The position numbers and the translations under genes were made by a program. A stretch of DNA of 64,000 bases from a virus, in the IMG/VR virus record IMGVR_UViG_3300025929_000013, positions 44,848 to 108,847 of that record; one strand, written 5' to 3'. This document shows, in pieces, positions 52,155 through 59,654 of the stretch (position 1 is the stretch's first letter; each line of letters begins with the position of its first letter). The notes under the pieces were generated by a model, which was not told the origin of the DNA, searched no databases, and saw nothing but the letters and a program-made list of their open reading frames with translations.

Positions 52155-52377
52155 GCCGATGCCCCTCTGCCTCGCTCAGCATCAGGACAATGCGAGTGCT
52201 GAAGTGGTTTTCCGCGCGCAGTTTGCGCAGCTGTGCCCCCAGGGCGTGGACCTCCACGGCGCGCTCCTTCGTCGCCGCCAGGGCGCGCTCGGACTCGGCG
52301 ACGGCGTCGGCGGCCTGGCGCAGTCCCTCGTCGTCCGGGCGGTTGGGCGGACGCCGCTTACGCCACATGCGTGCCAT
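52141..52377 (-). CDS. small coiled-coil protein
   Basis: 78 aa, basic start then a coiled coil (AVAESERALAATKERAVEVHALGAQLRKLRAENHF). Overlaps both membrane-protein neighbours by 14-20 nt. Possibly a partner or regulator of the membrane proteins. Confidence 0.6.
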   Translation of the reverse strand: MARMWRKRRPPNRPDDEGLRQAADAVAESERALAATKERAVEVHALGAQLRKLRAENHFSTRIVLMLSEAEGHRHDRG

Positions 52378-52696
52378 CGGGACGGTTCACCTCGATCTCA
52401 AGCACCGCGGGCTCCGCCGAGGGCAGAGAATTAAGGACCTGGGTGGTGGTGCGTGCGACCTCCATCAGCTCGCCGACATGGCTGTCGGCCAGGTGCCGCG
52501 AGACCACCGCCGTCTCATACGCGTGCTGCCACATGTCGGACTGCTTCTGAAGCGCGCTGATGCGCTCGTTGCGGTCCTCAAGCCGGTCGCGCATCGTGCG
52601 CCGGGGCACCAGCTGGCCGGTGAGGATCAGCAGCACCACGATGCCGAGCAGGACCGCGGCGCTGGTCTGGAGCTCGGGCAGCCCGAAGATCGTCAT
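52358..52696 (-). CDS. single-TM protein
   Basis: 112 aa. One N-terminal TM segment (residues 10-30, VLLGIVVLLILTGQLV) followed by a coiled coil (RDRLEDRNERISALQKQSDMW), a layout common in spanin-like or holin-partner proteins. Confidence 0.6.
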   Translation of the reverse strand: MTIFGLPELQTSAAVLLGIVVLLILTGQLVPRRTMRDRLEDRNERISALQKQSDMWQHAYETAVVSRHLADSHVGELMEVARTTTQVLNSLPSAEPAVLEIEVNRPDGTHVA

Positions 52697-52974
52697 CGGG
52701 CCTCCGGGTCCTGCTCGGCGTGGGCGGCCAGGACGTCGGCGTGCGACGGGGCGCCGTCGGGATGGTGCTTGCGGCACACCACGTACGCGGTCCCGGCGAC
52801 CGGATGCCGCCCGACCCGCCAGCATTTATCGACGTGGCAGTTGTGCTTGCGCACGATCGCGACCAGGCCGCCGACCATCGCCAGCTCGCCGATGTCGGAG
52901 CCGCTGCCGGACCAGAATCCGTAGTAGGGCCCTGACAGGTTGTCCATGCCGAGCACGTGCGCGAGCCAGCTCAC
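52693..52974 (-). CDS. conserved small protein
   Basis: 93 aa, GTG overlapping the upstream stop. Pattern WLAHVLGMDN...FWSGSGSDIGELAMVGGLVAIVRKHNCHVDKCWRVGRH is widespread in actinophages, next to holin-type genes: one TM segment and a His/Cys-rich end. Confidence 0.68.
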   Translation of the reverse strand: MSWLAHVLGMDNLSGPYYGFWSGSGSDIGELAMVGGLVAIVRKHNCHVDKCWRVGRHPVAGTAYVVCRKHHPDGAPSHADVLAAHAEQDPEAR

Positions 52975-53417
52975 GGCGTGATGTCCTTCGCCGGGATGAA
53001 CTCGGCCGGGGATGCAACACCGGCCTTCTTGTACCTCACCGCCTGCCACAGCGGCTCGGGCAGCACGTGGATCCCGTAGTGGGTGCGGTGGTGCACTTCG
53101 CAGAGCACTTCCAGGTTCCCGGGGCTCTCGATCCACTGCTGGAACTGCTCGTCGGTGTCGAAGTGCAGGCCCAGCGCGCGCCCCACCTTGCCCGGGTCCG
53201 CTGCGTTCGCCTCGGAGAACTCGATCACCGAGTGGTGCAGCTCCGGCTGGCCGTCACACAGCTCGTCGTCGACCACGCATTTGAACAGGCCCTGGCGCTT
53301 GAGCTGCGACTTCGCGGCCTCGAACAGGTGGTAGTGCGGGTCGTCGGCGCGCGGCGCGTGCGCCTCGACGTGCTGGCGCAGGTGCAGTGTGAGCATCTGG
53401 TCATGCGCGGCGGTCAT
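52971..53417 (-). CDS. HNH-like endonuclease or decayed relative
   Basis: 148 aa, GGGAGAG upstream of the ATG. CVVDDELCDGQPELHHSVIEF and NLEVLCEVHHRTHYG give an HNH-type zinc core (C...H-H...C..HH) like those near terminase genes, where they assist packaging. Not inside an intron. Confidence 0.62.
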   Translation of the reverse strand: MTAAHDQMLTLHLRQHVEAHAPRADDPHYHLFEAAKSQLKRQGLFKCVVDDELCDGQPELHHSVIEFSEANAADPGKVGRALGLHFDTDEQFQQWIESPGNLEVLCEVHHRTHYGIHVLPEPLWQAVRYKKAGVASPAEFIPAKDITP

Positions 53418-53478
53418 CGTTCTCTCCCGGCGAGGTGGTTTCATCGCCAGCGTAAAGAGAACACACGCACGAGTGTTA
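53418..53478 (-). promoter_or_regulatory. leader: TAACACTCG plus hairpin
   Basis: TAACAC (53473-53478) lies 61 nt before the HNH gene. A long hairpin with GTTCTCT/AGAGAAC outer and CTGGCGA/TCGCCGG inner stems hides the GGGAGAG ribosome-binding site. Confidence 0.5.
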
Positions 53479-53493
53479 AGGTGCGGACATCAA

Positions 53494-53579
53494 TGGGGCG
53501 GGTGGGAGGATTCGAACCTCGCAGTGCGCCCGGGGGTATAAACCAAGACGCGCCCGGAACCCGACTCCGGTGCACCCGC
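53494..53579 (-). tRNA. tRNA-like element with abnormal anticodon arm
   Basis: 86 nt including an encoded CCA. A perfect 7-bp acceptor (GCGGGTG/CACCCGC), a D arm of CCGG/CCGG with GG in the loop, and a T arm of GAGG-TTCGAAT-CCTC are present. The middle 32 nt do not form a 5-bp anticodon stem in any register I tried; they instead contain a second copy of CCGGGCGC. A degenerate or unusual tRNA; no anticodon is assigned. Confidence 0.45.
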
Positions 53580-53587
53580 ACGCTCAA

Positions 53588-53675
53588 CGCTCCGGCGGGG
53601 TCTGGCCCAAGAGCCGGTTAAAAACAGAGCCGCTTGCGCGGCCCTCCTGAGGTGGGTTAACACCCCGCCGGAGCG
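53588..53675 (-). terminator. 14-bp inverted repeat enclosing a Rho-independent terminator
   Basis: Outer perfect stem 53588-53601 with 53662-53675. Inside, on the minus strand, a GGCCGC-GCAA-GCGGCT hairpin followed by TTTTT (53620-53624) forms a Rho-independent terminator (53620-53644). Confidence 0.6.
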
Positions 53676-53700
53676 GCAGCAGCCTAGCACCTGTATAAGA

Positions 53701-53880
53701 AGCCGGGCGGCCCACCAATGAAGGATGGACCGCCCGAGGACGGCGGGACTACGCTATAGGGCAGACCATCTCTGGTCCGCACGCCGCGTGAAGCGGCCTT
53801 TAAGCGGGCGGTTGCCGCCGCCGGACAGTGAACAAGGCCGAAGCCATGTCAACTTAACCGGGACCAGACTACGCCCTGCC
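53701..53880 (-). ncRNA. candidate structured non-coding RNA
   Basis: A long-range stem (GGCAG with CTGCC, 53760-53764 and 53876-53880; TCTGGTCC with GGACCAGA, 53771-53778 and 53861-53868) closes a domain with three hairpins: GCCGC/GCGGC (53783-53797), GGCGG/CCGCC (53807-53819) and GGC-UUCG-GCC (53836-53845). The C(UUCG)G tetraloop forms on the minus strand. A strong hairpin at 53703-53736 follows. No ORF here looks coding. Confidence 0.5.
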
Positions 53881-53882
53881 GG

Positions 53883-54302
53883 TCAGCGGTTCCAGGCGAC
53901 CATGTAGACGCTGGTGGTGAAGGTGGGCGTCCCGGTGCCGCCGACTGTGAAGCTCAGGCGCCCGCCGTTGAAGACGGGGCCGGAGGCGACGGCGGTGTAC
54001 GTGATCCCGGTGGCGTTGAGCGCGGTCGTGGTCAGGGCCGCGGTCCCGTTGTAGGTGGCGCCGCCGTCGATCGACTCCGCGTACGCGACGGTCAAGGTCG
54101 GCGAGGACCCGCCGGTCAGGGCGCTGATGTTCACCACCAGCTTGACCTTGCCGCCCACTGCCATGTACGGCAGGGTGAAATAGGCGGTGGTGTCGGTGAC
54201 GGTGATCGGCTGCGCGCTGACGAGCGTCTGGACCCACCCGTCGAGGTAGGCACCGACATTGCCGTCGACCGGAGCGGTGGACGAGGCGAGGGTGACGGCC
54301 AT
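53883..54302 (-). CDS. small beta-rich virion protein
   Basis: 139 aa, Thr/Val/Gly-rich, no charge-rich helices, Ig-like pattern (LTVAYAESIDGGATYNGTAALTTTALN...GRLSFTVGGTGTPTFTTSVYM). Like capsid decoration or fibre proteins. Own hairpin leader upstream. Confidence 0.6.
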   Translation of the reverse strand: MAVTLASSTAPVDGNVGAYLDGWVQTLVSAQPITVTDTTAYFTLPYMAVGGKVKLVVNISALTGGSSPTLTVAYAESIDGGATYNGTAALTTTALNATGITYTAVASGPVFNGGRLSFTVGGTGTPTFTTSVYMVAWNR

Positions 54303-54367
54303 GGAGGCGTCCTTCCGTAGCGGTGTCCCGATGCGGCGAGCGGGCTACGGACAGGACTTAAGTGTTG
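54303..54367 (-). promoter_or_regulatory. leader: CAACACTT plus hairpin
   Basis: CAACACTT (54360-54367), a variant of the TAACAC element, lies 58-65 nt before the start. Hairpin TCCGTAGC/GCTACGGA (54314-54321 with 54344-54351) precedes GGAAGGA. Confidence 0.45.
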
Positions 54368-54535
54368 GTCTCTGGGTGGTTCGATCCCAGGATAGACAAC
54401 GCATGGAGAAGTGGGTTAGGTGCGGGTTTGCAGCGACGCTGCGTGTGTGGTGGGATTGCCCAAGCCTCTTCTAGCGCTGGGGCGGATACCGAGATGCCAA
54501 CCTTTTAGTCGGGGTGCAGCACTCGGATGGCGTGG
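54368..54535. other. gap without a recognised gene
   Basis: 168 nt between the terminase terminator and the next leader. No ORF with a ribosome-binding site. A TTCGATCC string resembles a tRNA T loop, but no matching acceptor stem was found. Confidence 0.5.
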
Positions 54536-54563
54536 CCCCTCCCCGGTCTGAACATGGGAGGGG
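54536..54563 (-). terminator. hairpin after terminase
   Basis: 8-bp stem CCCCTCCC/GGGAGGGG with a 12-nt loop, 6 nt after the terminase stop. No T-run. Confidence 0.45.
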
Positions 54564-54569
54564 TCATTG

Positions 54570-56144
54570 CTATCGGCGGAACAGGTCGCCGCTCTCCTCG
54601 ACCTCCGGCATCACGGCGTCGGCTGTGAGGGCGACCGCGTTGGCCAGGGAGTCCACGTAGTCGTCATGCGCCTCGGCCGCCTTCGGCGCCGCGACGATGA
54701 TGTTCGGGCCCTCATAGCGCAGCTCGGCGTCCTCCATCTGCGCCCTGAAACGTCGCCAGGTGCGCAGCCGCCGGGTCTTCGCGTGGCCCGGCCAGGCGAT
54801 ATTCCCCGAGGACATCAGGGCCATCAGGTGCTTCCAGCGCTTGGACTGGGCGCCGCGGTCGCTGGGCATGTCCACCACATCCACTCCGGGCAATAGGACG
54901 CGAAGGCGCGACGCGACGACGTCGCCGACGCCGCCGGAGTCGATCCCGACGGCCAGCACGCTGTAATTGGCGAGGAACTCGACGATCCGGAAATACTGGA
55001 CCTCCCAGTCCAGGCCCGTCAGGTCCAGCCAATTAAGCACACGGTGTTCGTAGGCTCCGAACTCATCAGGGTACGACCAGTTGACCCAGACGATCGTGAC
55101 GATCGTGCTGTCCTGCTTGCGCGCGCAGTCGATGCCGACCAGGCACGGGCTCTTGTGGTAGGACTGCACGACCTGCATGGACGTGTCGGAGAGCTCGTCC
55201 ATCTTCTCGCTGGTGGTGAACTGCCCCTGCTCCAGCAGCCAGAGCAGCCTATACGAGAGCTTAAATTCGTCACTGTCCTCGCCGATGCGCAGGATCTCCT
55301 TGGAGACGAATTTCTTGTAGTTGCCGTTGCTGCGGCTGACCAGCTTCCAGTCCGCTTCGAAGTGGTTGACCCGTCCGCGCCGGGAGCCCGCGGTGCGCTT
55401 GTTGTGCTGGATCTGGCGGTAAAACACCCCCTTGGTGTACGTGGGCGTCCCGGTCCACACCATCGTCGCGTTCGTAGACGCACCCATGGGTGTAATTGAC
55501 TTGTTCACCACGCGCTCGTCGGCGTCCTGGGCCTCGTCGATCAAGATCAAATGGTAGGTTCTTCCTTCGATCTTGGCCCGCGGGTGGCAGGTGGTCTTGC
55601 GCACCAGAGAGCCGGAGCGCAGCAGCCGCAGCTCGCGCCCCTTGACGATGACCTTCTCGTCGATCTCCGGGTCCGCCATGATCGCCATCGCGCGGTCCGA
55701 GGTCAGGCGCTCCACGATTCGGCCGAATAGGTTGTCTGCCTGTTCATCAACGGGGGCGAATGCTCCGACCCACATACCCTCGGCGAACTTCTCCAGCAGG
55801 TCGGGAAATACGATCGCGAGCAGCGGCAGCATGATCATGCACGCGGCAACCACATTAGCTACGGTCTCTGATTTTCCACTTTGGCGGCTGAACAGGGCGG
55901 TTATCGTCTCGCCGTCGCCGATGACGAGCGACTCGATCACGCGCCTGGCGAACACGACCTGGTAGGGGCGCAGCGGATGGCCGGACAGCTCATCTACCAC
56001 GATCAGCATGCGGGCCACGATGTGGTCGACGGCCTCGCGCGAGAGCGGGTCGAGCACGACCTCGGAGGCCATTCGGGCGGCGCGCTCGGCGAGAGTCTCG
56101 TCGGAGTACTCCTGCGCCATCCCCTCCAGAAGCGCCTCGTCCAC
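54570..56144 (-). CDS. terminase large subunit
   Basis: 524 aa from the GTG at 56144 (GAGAGGAGACGG upstream); a TTG at 56159 would add five residues. ATPase: FSRQSGKSE (residues 85-93) as Walker A and LILIDEAQDA near 199-208 as Walker B. RNase H-type nuclease: GIDCARKQDS, AVGIDSGGVGD and HDDYVDSLANAV. Packages phage DNA into proheads. No small terminase subunit is recognised in this window. Confidence 0.93.
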   Translation of the reverse strand: MDEALLEGMAQEYSDETLAERAARMASEVVLDPLSREAVDHIVARMLIVVDELSGHPLRPYQVVFARRVIESLVIGDGETITALFSRQSGKSETVANVVAACMIMLPLLAIVFPDLLEKFAEGMWVGAFAPVDEQADNLFGRIVERLTSDRAMAIMADPEIDEKVIVKGRELRLLRSGSLVRKTTCHPRAKIEGRTYHLILIDEAQDADERVVNKSITPMGASTNATMVWTGTPTYTKGVFYRQIQHNKRTAGSRRGRVNHFEADWKLVSRSNGNYKKFVSKEILRIGEDSDEFKLSYRLLWLLEQGQFTTSEKMDELSDTSMQVVQSYHKSPCLVGIDCARKQDSTIVTIVWVNWSYPDEFGAYEHRVLNWLDLTGLDWEVQYFRIVEFLANYSVLAVGIDSGGVGDVVASRLRVLLPGVDVVDMPSDRGAQSKRWKHLMALMSSGNIAWPGHAKTRRLRTWRRFRAQMEDAELRYEGPNIIVAAPKAAEAHDDYVDSLANAVALTADAVMPEVEESGDLFRR

Positions 56145-56204
56145 CCCGTCTCCTCTCAAGCCCCGGATATTCCGAGGCTATGAGCGGTTCCGGGAGGAGT
56201 GTTA
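56145..56204 (-). promoter_or_regulatory. terminase leader: TAACACTCCTCC
   Basis: TAACACTCCT (56195-56204) lies 60 nt before the GTG. Hairpin CCCGGA/TCCGGG spans most of the leader and precedes the ribosome-binding site. Confidence 0.5.
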
Positions 56205-56233
56205 GGGTCCCGCCCCGGCCGCTGAGCTGCGTA

Positions 56234-56239
56234 TATACT
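56234..56239 (+). promoter_or_regulatory. candidate -10 element, plus strand
   Basis: TATACT, 29 nt before the GTG at 56268, in the divergent gap with the terminase. No clear -35. Confidence 0.3.
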
Positions 56240-56267
56240 CCAAGGACTCGGAGCTTGGAGGTAATTG

Positions 56268-56531
56268 GTGATCACCGTGGAGTACGTGGACGACGGGACA
56301 CTGCCCGCTCTGCTCAAGCCACAGATCGTTGCTCAGATCCCCGAATACCCCGGAGTTGAGATGCACGTCATCCGCTTCGAGCCGCGCCCGGGTGATGTCG
56401 CGTATTGTTTTCGCCACTACTTCATCCGGGAAGAGCGATGGCAGGGCTCGTTCGCCACCACCATCGCCGCCGCCGGTGACCTCGGACAGGTGCTCTGCGA
56501 CAACGCGGTCTCCCCACGGCAGACCCTGTGA
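56268..56531 (+). CDS. hypothetical protein
   Basis: 87 aa, GTG (or TTG at 56265) after GGAGG. Mixed alpha/beta with FRHYFIREERWQGSF. Overlaps the next start by 4 nt. Function unknown. Confidence 0.55.
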   Translation: MITVEYVDDGTLPALLKPQIVAQIPEYPGVEMHVIRFEPRPGDVAYCFRHYFIREERWQGSFATTIAAAGDLGQVLCDNAVSPRQTL

Positions 56532-56773
56532 AGACCCCGTACGTCTACTGCGCCATGTGCGCGGTGCCCCTGGGCACCGGCCGTCAACGCGACATCTACT
56601 TCTGCGGCGACTACTGCAAGCTGTTCTGGCCGGGCCGCAAGCTCTACTACATGACCGACCGCGACGAGGTCGTCCGTTTCCTGTTCCACGGGGCGCAGTA
56701 CGACACGAGCGAGCTTGGATCCCTGTATGGACGCAGCCGACAGGCCATGGAAGCGATCATAAAGGGCAAGTAG
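56528..56773 (+). CDS. zinc-finger protein
   Basis: 81 aa, GTG start. CAMC...CGDYC suggests a zinc site; a C-terminal helix-turn-helix-like stretch (SELGSLYGRSRQAMEAIIKG) may bind DNA. Confidence 0.6.
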   Translation: MKTPYVYCAMCAVPLGTGRQRDIYFCGDYCKLFWPGRKLYYMTDRDEVVRFLFHGAQYDTSELGSLYGRSRQAMEAIIKGK

Positions 56774-56802
56774 TACCCTGGTAGTAACTAAGGGGAGGAA
56801 TC

Positions 56803-57012
56803 ATGGGACTGATCTTCGAGATCTTTCTCGCGTGGCGCGGCTTCCTGCTCGGCGCCGCCGCCAAGGAGCGTAGTGACGCGCGCGCCGCACGCAACCCCGG
56901 GCGTGAAAGCCTGCGCCGGGTGCTTACCCGGGTCGCCGGGATCGCCTTCGTGGTATGGCTGCTTGGCTTCCATGGCCTGCACATGATCGAGACCACGCTC
57001 AGCGGTCGCTAG
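56803..57012 (+). CDS. small membrane protein
   Basis: 69 aa with two hydrophobic segments (residues 1-20 and 42-60) and an arginine-rich loop. GGGGAGG lies upstream. Converges with the minus-strand gene ending at 57009. Confidence 0.55.
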   Translation: MGLIFEIFLAWRGFLLGAAAKERSDARAARNPGRESLRRVLTRVAGIAFVVWLLGFHGLHMIETTLSGR

Positions 57013-57242
57013 AGCTTCGCCTGCTTGAACTGGCGGCGCAGCCCCTCGGTCAGCGCCGCCTTCGCGCGTAGCCTCGCCTCGACCTCGTCGAGCGCGTGCG
57101 GGGAGTGACTGCGCTCGAACTCCTTCCACGCCGCGGTGAAGCCCATGATCTCCTGGCTCATCCAGGCCCGCATCGTGGGCTCGTCCATGCGCGACACCCG
57201 CCTGCGCATACGTGTATCGCGCAGGCCCTCCAGGATTCTCAC
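57009..57242 (-). CDS. hypothetical protein
   Basis: 77 aa, GTG overlapping the previous stop. Basic, helical (SRMDEPTMRAWMSQEIMGFTAAWKEFERSH). Overlaps the convergent gene by 4 nt. Confidence 0.55.
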   Translation of the reverse strand: MRILEGLRDTRMRRRVSRMDEPTMRAWMSQEIMGFTAAWKEFERSHSPHALDEVEARLRAKAALTEGLRRQFKQAKL

Positions 57243-57505
57243 GCGTTCTCCTCGATCAGGGTACGTACGTCGTGTTCGATGCGCTCGTGTCCGCGGAACC
57301 CGAGCGAGCGCATCGCCTGCTCCTCGTCGGTGAATCCGGTCTCGCGCCACCAGCCGAGCACCAGCGCCCAGCCGAACCCGAGGCGCAGCACCAGCGCCGC
57401 CGGGTCCGCGCGGTACGGCGGGTCCATGTCCTGGCAGCGCACCCGGTAGGCCAGGGGGAACCCGGGCAGCACCCGGGTCCACTGCACCAGCGGGCGCGGC
57501 CTCAC
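57239..57505 (-). CDS. hypothetical protein
   Basis: 88 aa, GTG overlapping the KTSC gene stop. Trp- and Arg-rich middle. No recognised motif. Confidence 0.55.
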   Translation of the reverse strand: MRPRPLVQWTRVLPGFPLAYRVRCQDMDPPYRADPAALVLRLGFGWALVLGWWRETGFTDEEQAMRSLGFRGHERIEHDVRTLIEENA

Positions 57506-58089
57506 TCCTCCACCTGGAAGAAACGGGTGGGGCGGAACGCCTCGTCGACCGACGCGTAGGGGTAGGTGTCCAGCACGCGGTCGATGTAGCGGCCCGGGGA
57601 GTTGCTGCGCTGGAGGTTGCGCCACACGCTGCGCGGCACGTTGTAGTACTCGTAGACGGCCCCGTTCGGGAACATCTTGTCCGCGCCGACGCGAAAGCGG
57701 ATGCGCACGGTCTGGGAGCGCGAATCGTATCCGGCGGCCTCGGCGCGCGGACGGCGCGGGTTGCTCGGGCTCTCCGGGCGGTCCGGGTGCTTGAGCGTCC
57801 ACGAGGACTGGGCGCGCAGGTCCTGAGTGAACAGCGCCGTATCGTCGCCGCCGATCGCGTCGGCGAGCGCGTTGCGGGTGCGCTTGCGCTGGCGGTACTC
57901 GGCCCGCTCCTGCTCGCGCCCGACGATCTCCTGCTGGATCTCGACCGGGTAGCTGCGGATCTGGCGTCCCGTGCCCGGCGCCCCGAAGACGCCGGAGGCC
58001 ACATGCCGGTCGTACGCGGACGTCGCGATGCCCGAGCGCCGCGGTGACGGCGCCTTGATCTGCGGGATGCTGGGTCGGCGGCGCGGCAT
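57502..58089 (-). CDS. KTSC-domain protein
   Basis: 195 aa. The basic N-terminal half (residues 1-110) is probably extended. The C-terminus (VRIRFRVGADKMFPNGAVYEYYNVPRSVWRNLQRSNSPGRYIDRVL) is a KTSC domain, found in bacterial and phage proteins often linked to RNA- or DNA-modifying partners. Role here unknown. Confidence 0.7.
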   Translation of the reverse strand: MPRRRPSIPQIKAPSPRRSGIATSAYDRHVASGVFGAPGTGRQIRSYPVEIQQEIVGREQERAEYRQRKRTRNALADAIGGDDTALFTQDLRAQSSWTLKHPDRPESPSNPRRPRAEAAGYDSRSQTVRIRFRVGADKMFPNGAVYEYYNVPRSVWRNLQRSNSPGRYIDRVLDTYPYASVDEAFRPTRFFQVEE

Positions 58090-58090
58090 G

Positions 58091-58258
58091 TCAGCCCGCC
58101 GTGATCCGCGCCCGGGTCGCCTCGTACCGCTTCCAGCACGCCGCGCAATAGTTGATCATCTCGTGCACACCGCCGCCGTCGGTCTGCGCGACGGCTTTCT
58201 CGTCCGGGTGGTTGGCGCACATCCCGAGCTCCGGCGCCGGGGCGCTGCGGCTGGCCAT
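58091..58258 (-). CDS. small zinc-binding protein
   Basis: 55 aa. CANH...CAAC zinc ligands with a helical end. Follows a hairpin leader with AAAGGGG. Function unknown. Confidence 0.6.
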   Translation of the reverse strand: MASRSAPAPELGMCANHPDEKAVAQTDGGGVHEMINYCAACWKRYEATRARITAG

Positions 58259-58316
58259 GACAGACCCCTTTCCTACGGTTGTTTCCACCGTAGGACGCCG
58301 TACGCCGGGGGTGTTA
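58259..58316 (-). promoter_or_regulatory. leader: TAACACCCC plus hairpin
   Basis: TAACAC (58311-58316) overlaps the stop of the upstream gene and lies 58 nt before the ATG. Perfect 8-bp hairpin CCTACGGT/ACCGTAGG (58272-58279 with 58287-58294), then AAAGGGG. Confidence 0.5.
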
Positions 58317-58709
58317 CCCCATCGGCAGCGACACCAGCCCGCTCGCGCGCACCGGCTTGTACTCGGCGTCGCCGCTCACCGCGGACATCCGCGCGGCGTG
58401 CGCGCGCTCGACGATCTCGTTGAACCGGGTCAGGCCCAGCAGGACCGCGTCGCCGTACAGCTCCAGCACCGCGTGGGCGAACGCGACCGACGCGTCCTCG
58501 AAGCCCGCCAGGACGACCTCGTCGCTCGCACCGGCCTCCAGATCGGACAGCAGCTTCCACACCGCGCCGAGCAGCTCCTTGGTGTTCTCCGCGATCACCG
58601 CGGAGCGCTGCGTCAGAACGCTGACGGCGACTACCCGGTCGCGCAGGTCGACGGGCTCGATCCCGTACGCCGCGCAAAACTCCGCGGCCGAGTCCATCGG
58701 GTCGTTCAT
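58314..58709 (-). CDS. hypothetical protein
   Basis: 131 aa, wholly helical. Possible regulatory or structural helix bundle. No domain recognised. Confidence 0.6.
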   Translation of the reverse strand: MNDPMDSAAEFCAAYGIEPVDLRDRVVAVSVLTQRSAVIAENTKELLGAVWKLLSDLEAGASDEVVLAGFEDASVAFAHAVLELYGDAVLLGLTRFNEIVERAHAARMSAVSGDAEYKPVRASGLVSLPMG

Positions 58710-58798
58710 GTGCGCTCCTCGGCTCGAACCGGCCCTGGTCCGAACCTAAGCCCGCCGCGGGCGCCTATATGAGGGCTACATGAGGACCCAAATGAGCT

Positions 58799-59263
58799 CT
58801 ACTCGACCGGCTCGGGCTCCTCGGCGTCATGCCCGCGGTTCTCCACCACCCGGCCGTTGATTTTCGCCAGTTCTTCGGGACTGAAGATCTCTTCTCGCCG
58901 GACTCTGTCGAGCAGGTCGGGGAACTCGCCGTAGAGCCAGATGAACTGCATAAGCGCATCGTTGCGCAGCGGGCCTGAGTGCTTGGCGACGACCTCCGAC
59001 CCGGCTGCGCGCAGTACTCTGCGGACATACGTGGTCTCGACGAGCCGCCCGTCCGGTGCCTCGGTGGGCGGATACTTGCGCCATTGCGCAACCTCCGCAC
59101 CCGCGAGGAACAGAGTGCGCATCCGGTCTTTGCACGCGGGACACAGCAGCGGTGCGAACGCTTGTGCGTTCAGGGCGACATAGGTCGCCTGGGTACCTGG
59201 TACCGGATTTTCACACTTTCGGCCGTCAGGAAACTTGCCTATACATCTGCCGAGAGGCTCCAT
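58799..59263 (-). CDS. zinc-ribbon hypothetical protein
   Basis: 154 aa. CIGKFPDGRKC and CPAC near the N-terminus suggest a zinc site, then FLAGAEVAQWRKYPP, a motif that also opens the TGT-like protein at the window's left end (AGAEVSAWRR). Helical C-terminal half. Confidence 0.6.
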   Translation of the reverse strand: MEPLGRCIGKFPDGRKCENPVPGTQATYVALNAQAFAPLLCPACKDRMRTLFLAGAEVAQWRKYPPTEAPDGRLVETTYVRRVLRAAGSEVVAKHSGPLRNDALMQFIWLYGEFPDLLDRVRREEIFSPEELAKINGRVVENRGHDAEEPEPVE

Positions 59264-59297
59264 CAACGCTCCAGGGTTGGATTCGAGATAGACGAGA

Positions 59298-59480
59298 CTA
59301 CCAAGTCGTCTGCGCGCCACCACCACCCTCCGGAGAATTCTCAGTGTCCGGTGCCCCAAGCAACCGCAGGCAGCGCGTGCAGACCGGGAGTTGAACCTCG
59401 CCGGTCGCCAGCAGCTCCAGGATCGCGCGAAGCAGCTCGGCGTCCTCGATGTCATCCCAAATGCCCGTCTCCTCCGCCAT
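59298..59480 (-). CDS. hypothetical protein
   Basis: 60 aa, GGAGG before the ATG. Short acidic helix plus CTRC. Function unknown. Confidence 0.5.
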   Translation of the reverse strand: MAEETGIWDDIEDAELLRAILELLATGEVQLPVCTRCLRLLGAPDTENSPEGGGGAQTTW

Positions 59481-59654
59481 CAGGCCTCCTCGTACGCGCG
59501 CTGTGACGTGATCACCCTGCCCTACGAACGCTTGAACACCGGCACGGTTCCCGCCCATTGGGCCATCCGAGTGACACCGCAGGAATCATTTCCATCTGCA
59601 CTTGCACCGGGATTACTTTCTGTGCGGGGAGACGTACGAAATCTGGGAGCTGAC

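Noticed and set aside
54370-54400. T-loop-like TTCGATCC suggesting a plus-strand tRNA
   Set aside because: No 5' acceptor strand pairs with the sequence after it, and the T stem has two mismatches.
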